Shown one piece after another: positions 54,472 through 63,552 of a stretch of DNA of 63,968 nucleotides (positions are counted from its first letter, which is position 1; each line of letters starts with the position of its first letter). The position numbers and the translations under genes were made by a program. Source of the stretch: Deltaproteobacteria bacterium Ga0077550 (GTDB taxonomy: Bacteria > Myxococcota_A > Polyangia > Nannocystales > Nannocystaceae); contig LNFB01000305.1 of assembly GCA_001464385.1 (NCBI GenBank), forward strand, positions 1 to 63,968. The letters are read 5' to 3'. The notes beneath the pieces were generated by a model that saw only the letters and a list, made by a program, of their open reading frames with translations, searched no databases and was not told the DNA's origin.

Positions 54472-56619
54472 ATGCGCACCGAACCACTCCGACGCTTGGC
54501 CCGCTCGACCGCTCGCCGATGTCTGCTGGGCCCGCTCGGCGGCGCGATCGCCCTGCTGGGCGCCGGCTGCTACCAAGGCGTCGACGGCAAGGCCGACGGC
54601 GGCGACGGCCCGGGCACCTCCCCGAGCGACACGGACGCGGGCAGCAGCGGCGCCGGCGACGACGCCGGGAGCGACGACGCCGGCGAGGGCGGCTCGAGCG
54701 ACACCGGCGAGGCCGAGCTGCCGTTCGATCCCCTGCCCGCGGCCTCGGCCCTGGCGAAGGTGAAGGACTTCCTCACCGGCCTGCCCCCGACCGCGGACGA
54801 GCAGGCGGCCTACCTCGCCGATCCCATGGTCCTGCGATCGCAGGTCGACGGGTGGATGCAGACGCGGGAGTTCGAGGCGCGCGCCCACGAGATCTTCAGC
54901 CAGCTGTTCCAGCAGCAGGTCTCGATCGACAACCTCGCCGAGTACCTCGACGACAACCCCAACCGCGTCAAGGGCATGAACGATCGCTCGGACGGCCGCC
55001 TGCTCGCGACGATCGCCGACGCCTTCTCGGCGACGGCCTGGAACATCGTCGCCGAGTCGCGTCCGTTCCACGAGGTCCTCACCACCCGCACGTTCATGCT
55101 CAACGTGCCGCAGATGGTGATGCTGGCCTGGCTCGACGCGGCGCCCCGCGACGACGCCGGCGACGATCTGCCGTCGTGGGTGCTGCAGGACTACGACAAC
55201 TTCGAGGTCGGCGTGCGCTGGACCGGCAACCCGATCCCGCTGGGCCAGACGCTCAACCCCGACTCGGCCAACTTCATGAAGTTCTGGCTCGACGAGGCCC
55301 CTGACGCCGACTGCGTCGACGACCTCAACAAGGTCTCGACCGGCCGCGCCGCGCTGCGCGACGCGCTCGAGCTGCTGTTCCGCGTGCCGCCGTCGAACGT
55401 CGGCTGCGTGACCGGCCCGATCATCTTCACCGACGCCGACTGGGCCCTGCGCCCGGTGACCCTGCGCGTCGCCGGCGAGGGCGAGGACCCGACGGCGTTC
55501 TTCGCGGTGCCGGACATGCGCGACGCCACCGAGCTGGTGCTCCGCAGCGATCGCGTCGGGTTCTTCACCACGCTCGGCTTCTCGTCGGCGTGGCTGACCA
55601 ACGACTCGAACCAGCACCGCGTCACCGCCAACCAGGCGCTCATCGTCGGTGTGGGCCGGACGTTCGATCCCGAGAACGTCTTCGCGCCGGCGGACGGCGC
55701 GACCATCGACCAGGGCCACGCGGATCCCGACACTCCGTGCTACGGCTGCCACAAGGATCTCGATCCGCTCCGCGACTTCCTGCGCCACAGCTACACCTAC
55801 TCGGGCTCGCGTCGGCCCGACAGCCTGATGGCGGATCTTCCGGGCACCGCGTACTTCTCGATCGACGGCAGCGAGCCGGTCTCGGGGACCGGCGTCGGCG
55901 ACCTCGGGGCGGCGATGGCCGGTCACGCGCGCTTCGCCCCGGCGTGGGCCGAGAAGCTGTGCACGCTGGTGAACTCCACCGCGTGTGATCCCGATGACCC
56001 GGAGCTCGAGCGGGTGGCCGCGGCGTTCGCCGACGCGAACTTCGACTTCCGCACGCTGGTACGCGAGCTCGTGACCTCGCCGCTGGTGACGTTCGACGCC
56101 CGGACCCTCACCTACGACACGATCGGCAACCCGGTGCTGCCGGTGACGCAGGATCGTTTCTGCCGGCGCATGTCGCTGCGCCTCGGGATCACCGACGTGT
56201 GCAACCTGCAGGGCGCCCTCGAGGTCCCGGTGGCGCTCGGCCGGCGGTTCCGCGCCCTGGCCGAGGGCGTACCGCCCGTGTCGTACGGCCGCACCGCGGT
56301 GCTGCCCTTCGTCACCACGGCGCCCGACGTGTTCTCGGTCGCCTCGATCGAGCGCGTGTGCCAGCTCGTCGCCGAGGAGTGGTACGGCGACGGCGACGCG
56401 CCGCTGTGGATCGCCGACGATCGCGAGGCCGCGCTCGACCACATGGTCGGCTCGGTGATGGGTATCCCCGCCGGCGACACCCGGGCCGCGGGCGTGCGCG
56501 GCCTCCTGTCGGCGCACTGGGACGCCGCGGTCGGCCAGGGCGCGACCCCGGCCGACGCGCTGCGCTCGACCTTCATGACCGCCTGCGCCTCGGCGCCGGC
56601 CACTTCGACCGCGCTGTGA
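54472..56619 (+). CDS. DUF1592/DUF1585-like lipoprotein with haem-c motif
   Basis: 715 residues. GAIALLGAGC is a lipobox, followed by a Gly/Asp/Ser linker. It resembles DUF1585/1588-type proteins less strictly than the protein at 23195: KVKDFLTGLPPTADEQ, FLTTLGFSSAWLTNDSN-type region, QHRVTANQALIVGVGRTF, and Cys423-x2-Cys426-His427 (CYGCH) in a context KDLDPLRDFL. The C-terminal third includes FDFRTLVRELVTSPLV. The Tat-exported partner follows after 16 bp. Confidence 0.8.
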   Translation: MRTEPLRRLARSTARRCLLGPLGGAIALLGAGCYQGVDGKADGGDGPGTSPSDTDAGSSGAGDDAGSDDAGEGGSSDTGEAELPFDPLPAASALAKVKDFLTGLPPTADEQAAYLADPMVLRSQVDGWMQTREFEARAHEIFSQLFQQQVSIDNLAEYLDDNPNRVKGMNDRSDGRLLATIADAFSATAWNIVAESRPFHEVLTTRTFMLNVPQMVMLAWLDAAPRDDAGDDLPSWVLQDYDNFEVGVRWTGNPIPLGQTLNPDSANFMKFWLDEAPDADCVDDLNKVSTGRAALRDALELLFRVPPSNVGCVTGPIIFTDADWALRPVTLRVAGEGEDPTAFFAVPDMRDATELVLRSDRVGFFTTLGFSSAWLTNDSNQHRVTANQALIVGVGRTFDPENVFAPADGATIDQGHADPDTPCYGCHKDLDPLRDFLRHSYTYSGSRRPDSLMADLPGTAYFSIDGSEPVSGTGVGDLGAAMAGHARFAPAWAEKLCTLVNSTACDPDDPELERVAAAFADANFDFRTLVRELVTSPLVTFDARTLTYDTIGNPVLPVTQDRFCRRMSLRLGITDVCNLQGALEVPVALGRRFRALAEGVPPVSYGRTAVLPFVTTAPDVFSVASIERVCQLVAEEWYGDGDAPLWIADDREAALDHMVGSVMGIPAGDTRAAGVRGLLSAHWDAAVGQGATPADALRSTFMTACASAPATSTAL

Positions 56620-56635
56620 AGAGAGGGCACCGACC

Positions 56636-57940
56636 ATGACCAACCCGATGAATCGCCGCTCGATGCTCCGCAACATGCTCGGCGTCTCCAGCCTGGGCAT
56701 GGCCTCCCTCGCGACCGGGCTCCCGGCCGCGTTCCTCCGCCAGCCGCTGGCCCACGCCGAGGACGACGAGGACGCGATCGACCCCGAGCGCGCGCAGTAC
56801 CTCATCCTGTCGGGCCGCGACAACGGCGATCCGTTCAACGCGAACGTCCCGGGCACGTACGACAAGCCCAGCATCATCCACGCCGCCGATCCGGCGATGG
56901 CCGGCGCGGCGCTCTCGCTGGGCGCGGTGTCGACGACGGCCGCCTCCGTGTGGTCGACGCTGCCGCAGTGGGCGCTCGATCGCACCAGCTTCATCCACCA
57001 CGCGACCAAGACCCAGGTCCACGGCCAGCTCGTGAAGGTGCTGCAGCTGCTCGGCGACTCGTACCGCGGCGAGACGATCCCGTCGATCTTCGCCAAGCAC
57101 CTCCGCAGCACGCTGGGCACCGTCAGCACCACGCCGGTGCCCGTCGGCGCGGTCAACCTGTCGTTCGACGGTCGGACCCTGCCACAGCTCAAGCCGACGA
57201 CGCTGCGCGAGCTGCTCGTGGCCGACGACAGCCCGCTGCACGATCTGCAGGATCTCCGCGATCAGACGCTCGACGACATGCACGTGCTGTTGCGCGACCA
57301 CGGCAACCTCGCGCAGCGGCGGTTCATGAACGACCACGCCAACGCCCGCGCCGACGTCCGCGAGCTCGCCGAAGGCGCCACCGACCTGCTCGCCGGCATC
57401 GACGACGATCAGCCCAGCGCGCAGATCAGCGCGGCGGTCGCCCTCATCAAGCTCAAGCTGACGCCGGTCGTCGCGATCGCGCTGCCCTTCGGCAGCGACA
57501 ACCACGCCGACGCGGGCCTCGCCAAGGAGGCCGCGGAGTACGCCTCGGGGGTCGGCCACATCGCCGAGCTGATGAACCTGCTCGAGGCCCAGGGGCTGCA
57601 GGATCAGGTCACGTTCGCGTCGATCAACGTGTTCGGCCGCACGCTCAAGAGCCAGGGCACCAAGGGCCGCAACCACTGGTCCAAGCACCACGTGACGATG
57701 ATGATCGGCAAGAACGTCAACCCGAGCGTCATCGGTGGCCTCGTCGCCGACGGGGACGACTACGCCGCCAGCCCGATCGACAGCATGACCGGCATGGCGA
57801 GCGATGGCGGCGACATCCCCTACGACGAGGGGCTCGCGTCCATTGGCAAGACCCTGGGCGCCGCCCTCGGCCTGCCCGACGCGACCCTCGACGTCGAGGT
57901 GCTCCGCGGCAAGGTGATCACCGCCGCCCTCGCGGTGTGA
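56636..57940 (+). CDS. DUF1501-like protein with Tat signal
   Basis: 434 residues. NRRSMLRNMLGVSSLGMASL is a twin-arginine signal ending before a HAEDDED cleavage region. The body shows IHAADPAMAGAALSLGAV, SFIHHATKTQVHGQLVKVL, VVAIALPFGSDNHADAGL and GRNHWSKHHVTMMIGKNV, typical for the DUF1501 branch of the alkaline-phosphatase superfamily; the last segment resembles the metal-site GRDHW motif. Encoded 16 bp after the haem-motif protein, so the pair repeats the arrangement at 23195-26220. Confidence 0.82.
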   Translation: MTNPMNRRSMLRNMLGVSSLGMASLATGLPAAFLRQPLAHAEDDEDAIDPERAQYLILSGRDNGDPFNANVPGTYDKPSIIHAADPAMAGAALSLGAVSTTAASVWSTLPQWALDRTSFIHHATKTQVHGQLVKVLQLLGDSYRGETIPSIFAKHLRSTLGTVSTTPVPVGAVNLSFDGRTLPQLKPTTLRELLVADDSPLHDLQDLRDQTLDDMHVLLRDHGNLAQRRFMNDHANARADVRELAEGATDLLAGIDDDQPSAQISAAVALIKLKLTPVVAIALPFGSDNHADAGLAKEAAEYASGVGHIAELMNLLEAQGLQDQVTFASINVFGRTLKSQGTKGRNHWSKHHVTMMIGKNVNPSVIGGLVADGDDYAASPIDSMTGMASDGGDIPYDEGLASIGKTLGAALGLPDATLDVEVLRGKVITAALAV

Positions 57941-57956
57941 CCCGGGCCGACCGGCC

Positions 57957-57987
57957 GGCGCCTAGCCAGACTGCCGGCCGAGGCGCC
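57957..57987. terminator. Inverted repeat between convergent genes
   Basis: GGCGCCT and AGGCGCC arms (7 bp) enclose a 17-base interval that itself contains GCCGGC; alternative pairing GGCCGGC/GCCGGCC is possible. It lies 16 bp after the DUF1501 stop and 4 bp before the end of the opposite gene. Confidence 0.55.
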
Positions 57988-57991
57988 GCGC

Positions 57992-58789
57992 TCATCCCTT
58001 GTGCAGTTCCGTCGCGAGTTCCTCGTACCGCGCCCGAGGTAGCGCGCTCGCGAACGCCCTTCGGTGACGATGGACGACGGCCAGCAGCGATGTGCCGGAG
58101 CCAGCAGCGGAGTTCGCGACGGTCTCCCCGACGAGGTCCACCCATGCGAAGACGGGGTCCTGGGGCCCGGCCGCTGTGCCGATATCGTGTAGCAACGCCA
58201 GCCGTTGCGCGATCACGCTCCACTGAGCGCCAGCGACGAGCTTCGCGAGCGGAGCCGAGACAGGTCCTCGAAGGTCAGTAGCTTCGATGCCGGGCAGTTC
58301 TTCCAGTCGACGCAGTACCCGTTGAGCGAGATGGAGCCCCGCCGTCCACCTTCCGCCGCGGCTCCGACAGTTCTCGAAGTACCCGCGCCCAAGGCTGAGC
58401 ATCGCCACCTCCGCGCGCGTGCCCGGGCGCGCCCACAGGACTGCAAGGGAGGCCACCTTGGTCTCGAGTCGACCGTAGTCGATCACGTCGTCGATCACGT
58501 CGTCGTGCGGGACCTGTCCATTGGCCACTTCGACCAAACCGGCGTCCTTCGCCGCACGGCGTGGCTCCCCGACCACGACGATCTTCCCAGGGCGGTAGTG
58601 TTCCCTGTGAATGCGGCCTTGCTCACGGGCACGCTGCGCCAGCAGGTCCTTGCGAAGCAGCTGCCCGCAAGTCGTGAGGTTCGACGCGGGCAACAAGCTC
58701 CTGTGCTTTGTGCAAAAGCCGAAACTCGTGCCGAGAGCCCCTAGCTGCAGAGGGTTGTGGCAGCAGTTCGCGCAGCTCAGCGGTTCCAC
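57992..58789 (-). CDS. Unknown protein with N-terminal zinc-binding cysteine cluster
   Basis: 265 residues from GTG 58789, overlapping the upstream stop as TAGTG. The first 45 residues hold Cys6, Cys9, Cys10, Cys26, His29 and Cys41 (CANCC, FGFCTKH, TTCGQLLRKD), enough for one or two zinc sites. The middle has DDVIDDVIDYGRLETKVASL and the end is helical (LLAVVHRHRRAFASALPRARYEEL). No family recognised. Base composition is lower in GC than the neighbours in parts (36 of 60 bases G or C in 58681-58740). Second gene of a two-gene unit. Confidence 0.7.
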   Translation of the reverse strand: MEPLSCANCCHNPLQLGALGTSFGFCTKHRSLLPASNLTTCGQLLRKDLLAQRAREQGRIHREHYRPGKIVVVGEPRRAAKDAGLVEVANGQVPHDDVIDDVIDYGRLETKVASLAVLWARPGTRAEVAMLSLGRGYFENCRSRGGRWTAGLHLAQRVLRRLEELPGIEATDLRGPVSAPLAKLVAGAQWSVIAQRLALLHDIGTAAGPQDPVFAWVDLVGETVANSAAGSGTSLLAVVHRHRRAFASALPRARYEELATELHKG

Positions 58790-59241
58790 TACTCGAACGC
58801 CTTCCCGATCGCCGCGGCGATCGCCGGTGGCGCGACACCGCGCCAGTCCAGGAGGTGCTCGGACCACCGCTCGACATACACTCGTGCCTGCGCCACCTCG
58901 AACGCGTCTGTCCACTTCGCATCGCCACGACCAAATCCTTTGAGCAGCGTGGTCAGCTCCTGACGCGAGATATGACGAGCTCCAGCTAAGACCCCTCGCG
59001 CGGCATCGGTACTCCAGACCCGGCCGTTCGGCCCGGCGAAGTGGACCGCGACCTCACGGGCGTCTGTCACCGACGTGTAGCGGGTCGACCGCCCGGCCCC
59101 TCCGAGGTACAGAACATGCGGCACGATGCCGGTCGTGGACTCTGGCTCCGGAACTGCGACCGAGCCCTTGGCGTCGCCCCGGAACAGCGGCAGGGCCTTC
59201 GACGGCGACTTGCTCGTATTTGGACGCCTCGCGCGCGGCAT
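58789..59241 (-). CDS. Unknown protein, weak resemblance to ADP-ribosyltransferase-like toxins
   Basis: 150 residues, ATG 59241. Basic N-terminus (MPRARRPNTSKSPSKALPLF) then VLYLGGAGRSTRYTSVTDAR and EVAVHFAGPNGRVWSTDA, SRQELTTLLKGFGRGDAKWT, FEVAQARVYVERWSEHLLDW. The Arg, then TSVT, then VAVHFA, then a late Glu recall the R-S-E layout of ADP-ribosyltransferase folds, but this is a pattern impression only. It overlaps the zinc-cluster gene by one base (TAGTG). An inverted repeat lies 16 bp upstream of its start. Confidence 0.65.
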   Translation of the reverse strand: MPRARRPNTSKSPSKALPLFRGDAKGSVAVPEPESTTGIVPHVLYLGGAGRSTRYTSVTDAREVAVHFAGPNGRVWSTDAARGVLAGARHISRQELTTLLKGFGRGDAKWTDAFEVAQARVYVERWSEHLLDWRGVAPPAIAAAIGKAFE

Positions 59242-59256
59242 TGCACCCGTAGGCTA

Positions 59257-59272
59257 GTTGCAGCGATGCAAC
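59257..59272. promoter_or_regulatory. Inverted repeat upstream of the two-gene cassette
   Basis: GTTGCA-GCGA-TGCAAC, perfect 6-bp arms, 16 bp before the first start codon on the minus strand. A short direct repeat GGTGCACG lies further upstream (59291-59310). Position fits an operator. Confidence 0.45.
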
Positions 59273-59370
59273 GAGTCAAACCCTCGTAGGGTGCACGGGG
59301 TGCACGGGAGTTGCCACGAGGCGGTGCGAGACCTCGTCGTTGCTGCAATACTGACCATGGAAGCCGCCGC

Positions 59371-61314
59371 ATGGTCCCGAGGACTCGACCGTATCGTCCC
59401 ACCCGCGCCCTGGCGTTGCTGGTCGTGACCGGCTGCGGCGGCGTGACCGTGTTGCAGGGATCCGACTCGGCCTCGGATCGCGGCGAGGCGAGCGGCGACG
59501 GCAGCACACCGACCGGGGACGGCGGCGCGGACACCTCGACCGTGGACGCGTCGTCCTCGACGACGTCGTCGTCCTCCGGTGTGGACCCGAGCAGCGGGAC
59601 CTCGAGCGGCGTCGGCGGGGCGAGCTCGCAGGACGCGGGCTCGAGCGGCGCCGACGATCCGGGCAGCTCGAGCACCGCGCCCGGCAGCAGCGACACCTCC
59701 GCGGGGACGTCGTCGACGGGGCTCCCCTGCTGCAACGGGACCGACGGCGGCGCGAGCACGGGCGAGCTCGATGGACCGGCCTTCGTCGACGTCACCGTCG
59801 CCGCGGGCCTCACCCACGATCAGGGCACGCCGCACGCCGCGGGCAGCTGCCTCATCGACGCGATCAATCCCCCGGTGCCAGGCCTGTTCTGCTCGCCCGA
59901 GCGCATCGCCGGCGGCGCCGCGGTGGCGGACGTCGACGGCGACGGCTGGCTCGACGTCTTCATCACGCGGCCGTACGACGAGGATCTGCTGTACCGCAAC
60001 CTGGGGGACGGGACGTTCGTCGACATCGCGGCGGACGTCGGACTGACCGGCACCCTCGGCACCGCGGGCGCGGCCTTCGGCGACGTCGACGGCGACGGCG
60101 ATCAGGATCTCTACGTCACCACGCTGGGCCAGCTGCAGCACTCGCTCTTCATCCAGGAGGGCGGGCTGTTCACCGAGCAGGCGCTCGAGCGCGGCGCCGG
60201 GATCCCGAGCGAGCACCAACACGCGGGCAGCTCGGCCGCGTTCGCGGACTACGATCGCGACGGAGATCTCGACCTGTACGTCGGCGAGTGGCGGACCCAC
60301 GCGGTCGGAGATCACCCCTCGCACGCCCGCCTGCTGCGCAACCTCGGCCCCGATCTGCCCGGCACGTTCGAGGACGTCACCGTCGAGGCGGGGATCGCCG
60401 TGGACGACGTGTGGCAGACGGTCGACGGCAACATCCCGGGCACCTTCGTGCTCTCGGTCGGCTGGACCGACCTCGACGGCGATGGCTGGCCCGATCTCCT
60501 GCTCGCCTCCGACTTTGCGGCGTCGCGCCTGTTCTGGAACGCCGGCGACGGCACCTTCGTCGACGGCACGGTCGCTTCCGGCGTCGGCACCGAGGAGAAC
60601 GGCATGGGCTCGGCGTCGGCCGACTATGATCGGGACGGCGACGCGGACTGGTTCGTCACGTCGATCAACGGGCCGGGCAAGACCGGCAACCGCATGTATC
60701 GCAACGACGGCGATCGCCTGTTCACCGACGTCACCGACGACGTGGGGGTGCGCGACGCGGCCTGGGGCTGGGGCGCGGCGTTCGTCGACCACGACCTCGA
60801 CGCCGACGTCGATCTCGTCGCGACCAACGGCTGGTACGCGACCGCTAGCCTGGACGACCCGATGGTCGCGTGGACGCTCGAGGGCGACGCCTACGTCGCC
60901 GGGCAGGACCTGCTCGGCCTGGTCGACACCGGCCAGGGCCGCGGCCTCGTGGCGTTCGACGCCGACAACGACGGCGATCTCGAGATCCTGGTCGTGAACA
61001 ACCGCGACGGGGTGAAGCTGTTCCGCAACGACACGCCCCGGGCCGGCCGACACTGGCTGCGCGTGCAGACCCCCGGGGTCGCGAGCAACCGCGACGGCAT
61101 CGGGGCCATCGTCACGGTCACCACCGAGCTCGGCCCGCAGCGCGCGGAGATCGGCGGCACGAGCCACCTGCTCGGCCACGACGCCCGCGAGGCCCACTTC
61201 GGCCTCGGCGACGCGGCCACGGCCGACGTGAGCGTGTCGTGGCCGGCCAGCGGCGCGACGGTGGTGCTCGACGACGTGCCGGCCGACCAGATCCTCGTCG
61301 TCCCCGAGCCGTGA
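59371..61314 (+). CDS. VCBS/FG-GAP repeat protein with ASPIC-UnbV-like C-terminus
   Basis: 647 residues from ATG 59371. RALALLVVTGC is a lipobox, followed by a Ser/Asp/Thr/Gly linker to about residue 120. The propeller has repeated calcium-binding DVDGDGWLDVF, DVDGDGDQDLY, DYDRDGDLDLY, DLDGDGWPDLL, DYDRDGDADWF and DADNDGDLEIL motifs. The end (HWLRVQTPGVASNRDGIGA, HFGLGDAATADVSVSWPASG) is ASPIC/UnbV-like. It is a secreted or surface calcium-binding protein of unknown role. Confidence 0.87.
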   Translation: MVPRTRPYRPTRALALLVVTGCGGVTVLQGSDSASDRGEASGDGSTPTGDGGADTSTVDASSSTTSSSSGVDPSSGTSSGVGGASSQDAGSSGADDPGSSSTAPGSSDTSAGTSSTGLPCCNGTDGGASTGELDGPAFVDVTVAAGLTHDQGTPHAAGSCLIDAINPPVPGLFCSPERIAGGAAVADVDGDGWLDVFITRPYDEDLLYRNLGDGTFVDIAADVGLTGTLGTAGAAFGDVDGDGDQDLYVTTLGQLQHSLFIQEGGLFTEQALERGAGIPSEHQHAGSSAAFADYDRDGDLDLYVGEWRTHAVGDHPSHARLLRNLGPDLPGTFEDVTVEAGIAVDDVWQTVDGNIPGTFVLSVGWTDLDGDGWPDLLLASDFAASRLFWNAGDGTFVDGTVASGVGTEENGMGSASADYDRDGDADWFVTSINGPGKTGNRMYRNDGDRLFTDVTDDVGVRDAAWGWGAAFVDHDLDADVDLVATNGWYATASLDDPMVAWTLEGDAYVAGQDLLGLVDTGQGRGLVAFDADNDGDLEILVVNNRDGVKLFRNDTPRAGRHWLRVQTPGVASNRDGIGAIVTVTTELGPQRAEIGGTSHLLGHDAREAHFGLGDAATADVSVSWPASGATVVLDDVPADQILVVPEP

Positions 61315-61366
61315 CGATCGTCGCTCGACGTTAAACCGCCGGCGCCGTCGTGGAACGGGGGCAGTG

Positions 61367-61957
61367 ATGCTGCACGCCACCGCCATCGTGGGCCCGCTCG
61401 TCGCGGCCCAGCTCGCCCTCGCCCCGCCGGCGCCGCTGCCGATGCCGGCGGTTGCCTTCGCGAGCGGGTCGCCTTCCGCGGTCGTCGACGAGTCCCTCGC
61501 CGCCCAGGCGCCCGAACCCGCGTGGGTCGACGAGGGCGGCGCTGCGGCCCACGCCGCGGGCGATGACCCCCGCGCGAAGAATCGCGCGATGCGTCGGGCC
61601 GCGCGCACGACCATCGCCGGCGGCGCGCTCGCGCTGGTCGGCTTCGTCGGGTGCATGTCCGTCACACCGCTGTACCTGCTGCCGCCGCGCACCCTGACGA
61701 AGCTCCGCGAAGAGAACGACGGCAGCCTCCCGCCGGGCGATCCCAAGCGTCAGCGCGCGATCGCAGCCAGCGAGGCCGCGCCGTTCGTGCTGGGTGCGAG
61801 CGCGGGCCTCGTGCTCGTCGGCACAATCGTCGCGTTCGTCGCCGGGCGTCGGTTCAAGCGCCTGCGCGAGGAGAGGCGCACCAGCACGGTCGCATTCGCC
61901 CCGGGGCCGGTCGGCCTGGGGCTCGGCGTCGGCCTCGGCGCGCAGGTGAGGTTCTGA
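61367..61957 (+). CDS. Membrane-anchored protein of unknown function
   Basis: 196 residues from ATG 61367 (GTG 61364 also in frame). N-terminal hydrophobic signal (IVGPLVAAQLALAPPAPL), Pro/Ala-rich linker, one membrane segment at about 80-100 (TTIAGGALALVGFVGCM) and another at about 140-165 (FVLGASAGLVLVGTIVAFVAG), then RRFKRLREERR facing the cytosol. It begins a run of four genes on the plus strand; its stop shares one base with the next ATG. Confidence 0.7.
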   Translation: MLHATAIVGPLVAAQLALAPPAPLPMPAVAFASGSPSAVVDESLAAQAPEPAWVDEGGAAAHAAGDDPRAKNRAMRRAARTTIAGGALALVGFVGCMSVTPLYLLPPRTLTKLREENDGSLPPGDPKRQRAIAASEAAPFVLGASAGLVLVGTIVAFVAGRRFKRLREERRTSTVAFAPGPVGLGLGVGLGAQVRF

Positions 61958-62328
61958 TGCGACGCCCGTCACCCCTCTCGATCGCGCTCGCGCTGATCCT
62001 GCCGTGGATCTCGCTCGCCTCGCTCGGCGCTTGCGATCTCTCCACCCAGCTCGAGGGCGAGCCATGCGTGGTCGATCGCGATTGCTCGCGCAAGCAGAGC
62101 TGCGCCCGCACCGACGCCGAGCGCGACGCGGGGCTCCCCGGCGTCTGCGCCGACGACGGCGAGTGCACGACCGGCAAGCAGCTCGGCTGCGCTTGCATCC
62201 CCGACGGGTACCCGGAGGACTGCACCAATGCGGTGCTGTCGTCCCCGATCGAGTACCCCGGCATGACCTGCGATCCCACCCAACTCGTGTGCGTCGTCGA
62301 GGTGAACGACGCGACCTCGGAGGGCTGA
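61957..62328 (+). CDS. Small cysteine-rich lipoprotein
   Basis: 123 residues. ISLASLGAC is a lipobox. Eight further Cys follow (CVVDRDCSRKQSC, CADDGECTTG, GCACIPDGYPEDC, MTCDPTQLVC), giving a likely disulfide-bonded extracellular module. Its TGA overlaps the ATG of the gene before and it is followed after one base by the Gly-rich lipoprotein gene. Unknown family. Confidence 0.7.
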   Translation: MRRPSPLSIALALILPWISLASLGACDLSTQLEGEPCVVDRDCSRKQSCARTDAERDAGLPGVCADDGECTTGKQLGCACIPDGYPEDCTNAVLSSPIEYPGMTCDPTQLVCVVEVNDATSEG

Positions 62329-62329
62329 C

Positions 62330-63544
62330 ATGAACCGCCACATCATCACCACGGCGCTCGTCTCGTCGATCGTCTCGTCGCTGTCGGGCTGCAACTTCCT
62401 CAGCAACCTCACCGGCAGCCTCGGGGGCGGGCGCATCGAGGGGGCCGCGTTCGCGGTCGACATGGAGAAGTACGACGTCGAGTCGATCGCGCTGCAGGTC
62501 GCAGAGCACGGGGACACGATGTGCCCGGGCGAGTCGGCGAACTTCACGATCGTCGCGCAGGCGAAGAAGAAGAAATCCGGCGCGCGCGTCGAGCTCCACA
62601 CCGCCGGGGCCTGGGCGAGCGCGGCCGAGGTCCGCGGCAAGATGGACCTCACCGAGTTCGCGATGTCGGGCAAGGGCGGCGTGCCCGATCGCGGGACGTT
62701 CCGGCCGGATTCCTCGCCGTTCGTCGCGCTGCTCGGCTACGACCTGCGCGCGACATATCGCGGCGACACGACCAAGTCCGTGACGCGCCACTTCGATCCC
62801 GTCTACAGCTGCGTGCAACAGATCGGCATGCACGGCGGCGCGGGGCCCGAGGGCCAAGGGGGCGCGCACGCCGACGCGCCGGGCGGCTACGGCGGCGCGG
62901 GTGGACCGGGGGGCATGGGCGCACCGGGCCCGCGACTCGTCGCGCACGTCACCGTCGTGCGCACGCCGAAGCACGATCGCGTCGGCATGGTGAAGCTGAG
63001 CGGCGACCTCGAGGCCGCGACGCTCTTCGATCTCGCGACGGGCATCACGATCACCGCCGCGGGCGGCACGGGCGGCATGGGTGGACCCGGCGGCGACGGG
63101 GCGCAGGGCAGCGATCCGCAGGGTGCCGGCGGTGGCGGAGGACCCGGCGGCCCCGGCGGATCGGGCGGGCCCGGGGGCGAGATCGTCGTGTTCCTCGACG
63201 ACCGATTCCCCGAGCTCGCGACCGCGGTGCGCGTCGATGTCGGCGGTGGCGCGCCGGGCTACGGCGGCAACGGGGGCAACGGCGGCGCGGGAGGACCCGC
63301 TCCCGAGCGCGCGTGCGACGACTGCGAGGATCCGCCGCCGGGCGCCGACGGTCCCGGCGGCCCGGCCGGACCCGACGGGACGACCGCGGGCGCGCCCGGC
63401 CGCTACGACGTACGCACCGGGGACTTGGACGGCGTGTTCGCGTCGATGCCCCGAGGCGTGCAGATGCGATCCGAGCCGCACCCGCAACCGGTCGCACCGC
63501 CGACGCCGGCGCGCGGACCGGGGCGCAAACCGAAGCGACGGTGA
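62330..63544 (+). CDS. Lipoprotein with Gly-rich collagen-like segments
   Basis: 404 residues. SSLSGC is the lipobox. Residues 30-165 form a beta-rich region (EKYDVESIALQVAEHGDTMC, FTIVAQAKKKKSGARVELHT). Three Gly-rich stretches follow (GGYGGAGGPGGMGAPG, GGTGGMGGPGGDGAQG, GGGGGPGGPGGSGGPGGE) separated by short hydrophobic strands, and the tail is Pro/Arg/Lys-rich. Such Gly runs occur in surface and stalk proteins. Its partner is probably the Cys-rich lipoprotein one base upstream. Confidence 0.72.
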   Translation: MNRHIITTALVSSIVSSLSGCNFLSNLTGSLGGGRIEGAAFAVDMEKYDVESIALQVAEHGDTMCPGESANFTIVAQAKKKKSGARVELHTAGAWASAAEVRGKMDLTEFAMSGKGGVPDRGTFRPDSSPFVALLGYDLRATYRGDTTKSVTRHFDPVYSCVQQIGMHGGAGPEGQGGAHADAPGGYGGAGGPGGMGAPGPRLVAHVTVVRTPKHDRVGMVKLSGDLEAATLFDLATGITITAAGGTGGMGGPGGDGAQGSDPQGAGGGGGPGGPGGSGGPGGEIVVFLDDRFPELATAVRVDVGGGAPGYGGNGGNGGAGGPAPERACDDCEDPPPGADGPGGPAGPDGTTAGAPGRYDVRTGDLDGVFASMPRGVQMRSEPHPQPVAPPTPARGPGRKPKRR

Positions 63545-63552
63545 GAGGTCGA

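Noticed and set aside
58205..58744. Plus-strand open frame opposite the zinc-cluster gene
   Set aside because: No motif, no ribosome site, and the minus-strand gene has a coherent Cys/His cluster and overlap with its partner.
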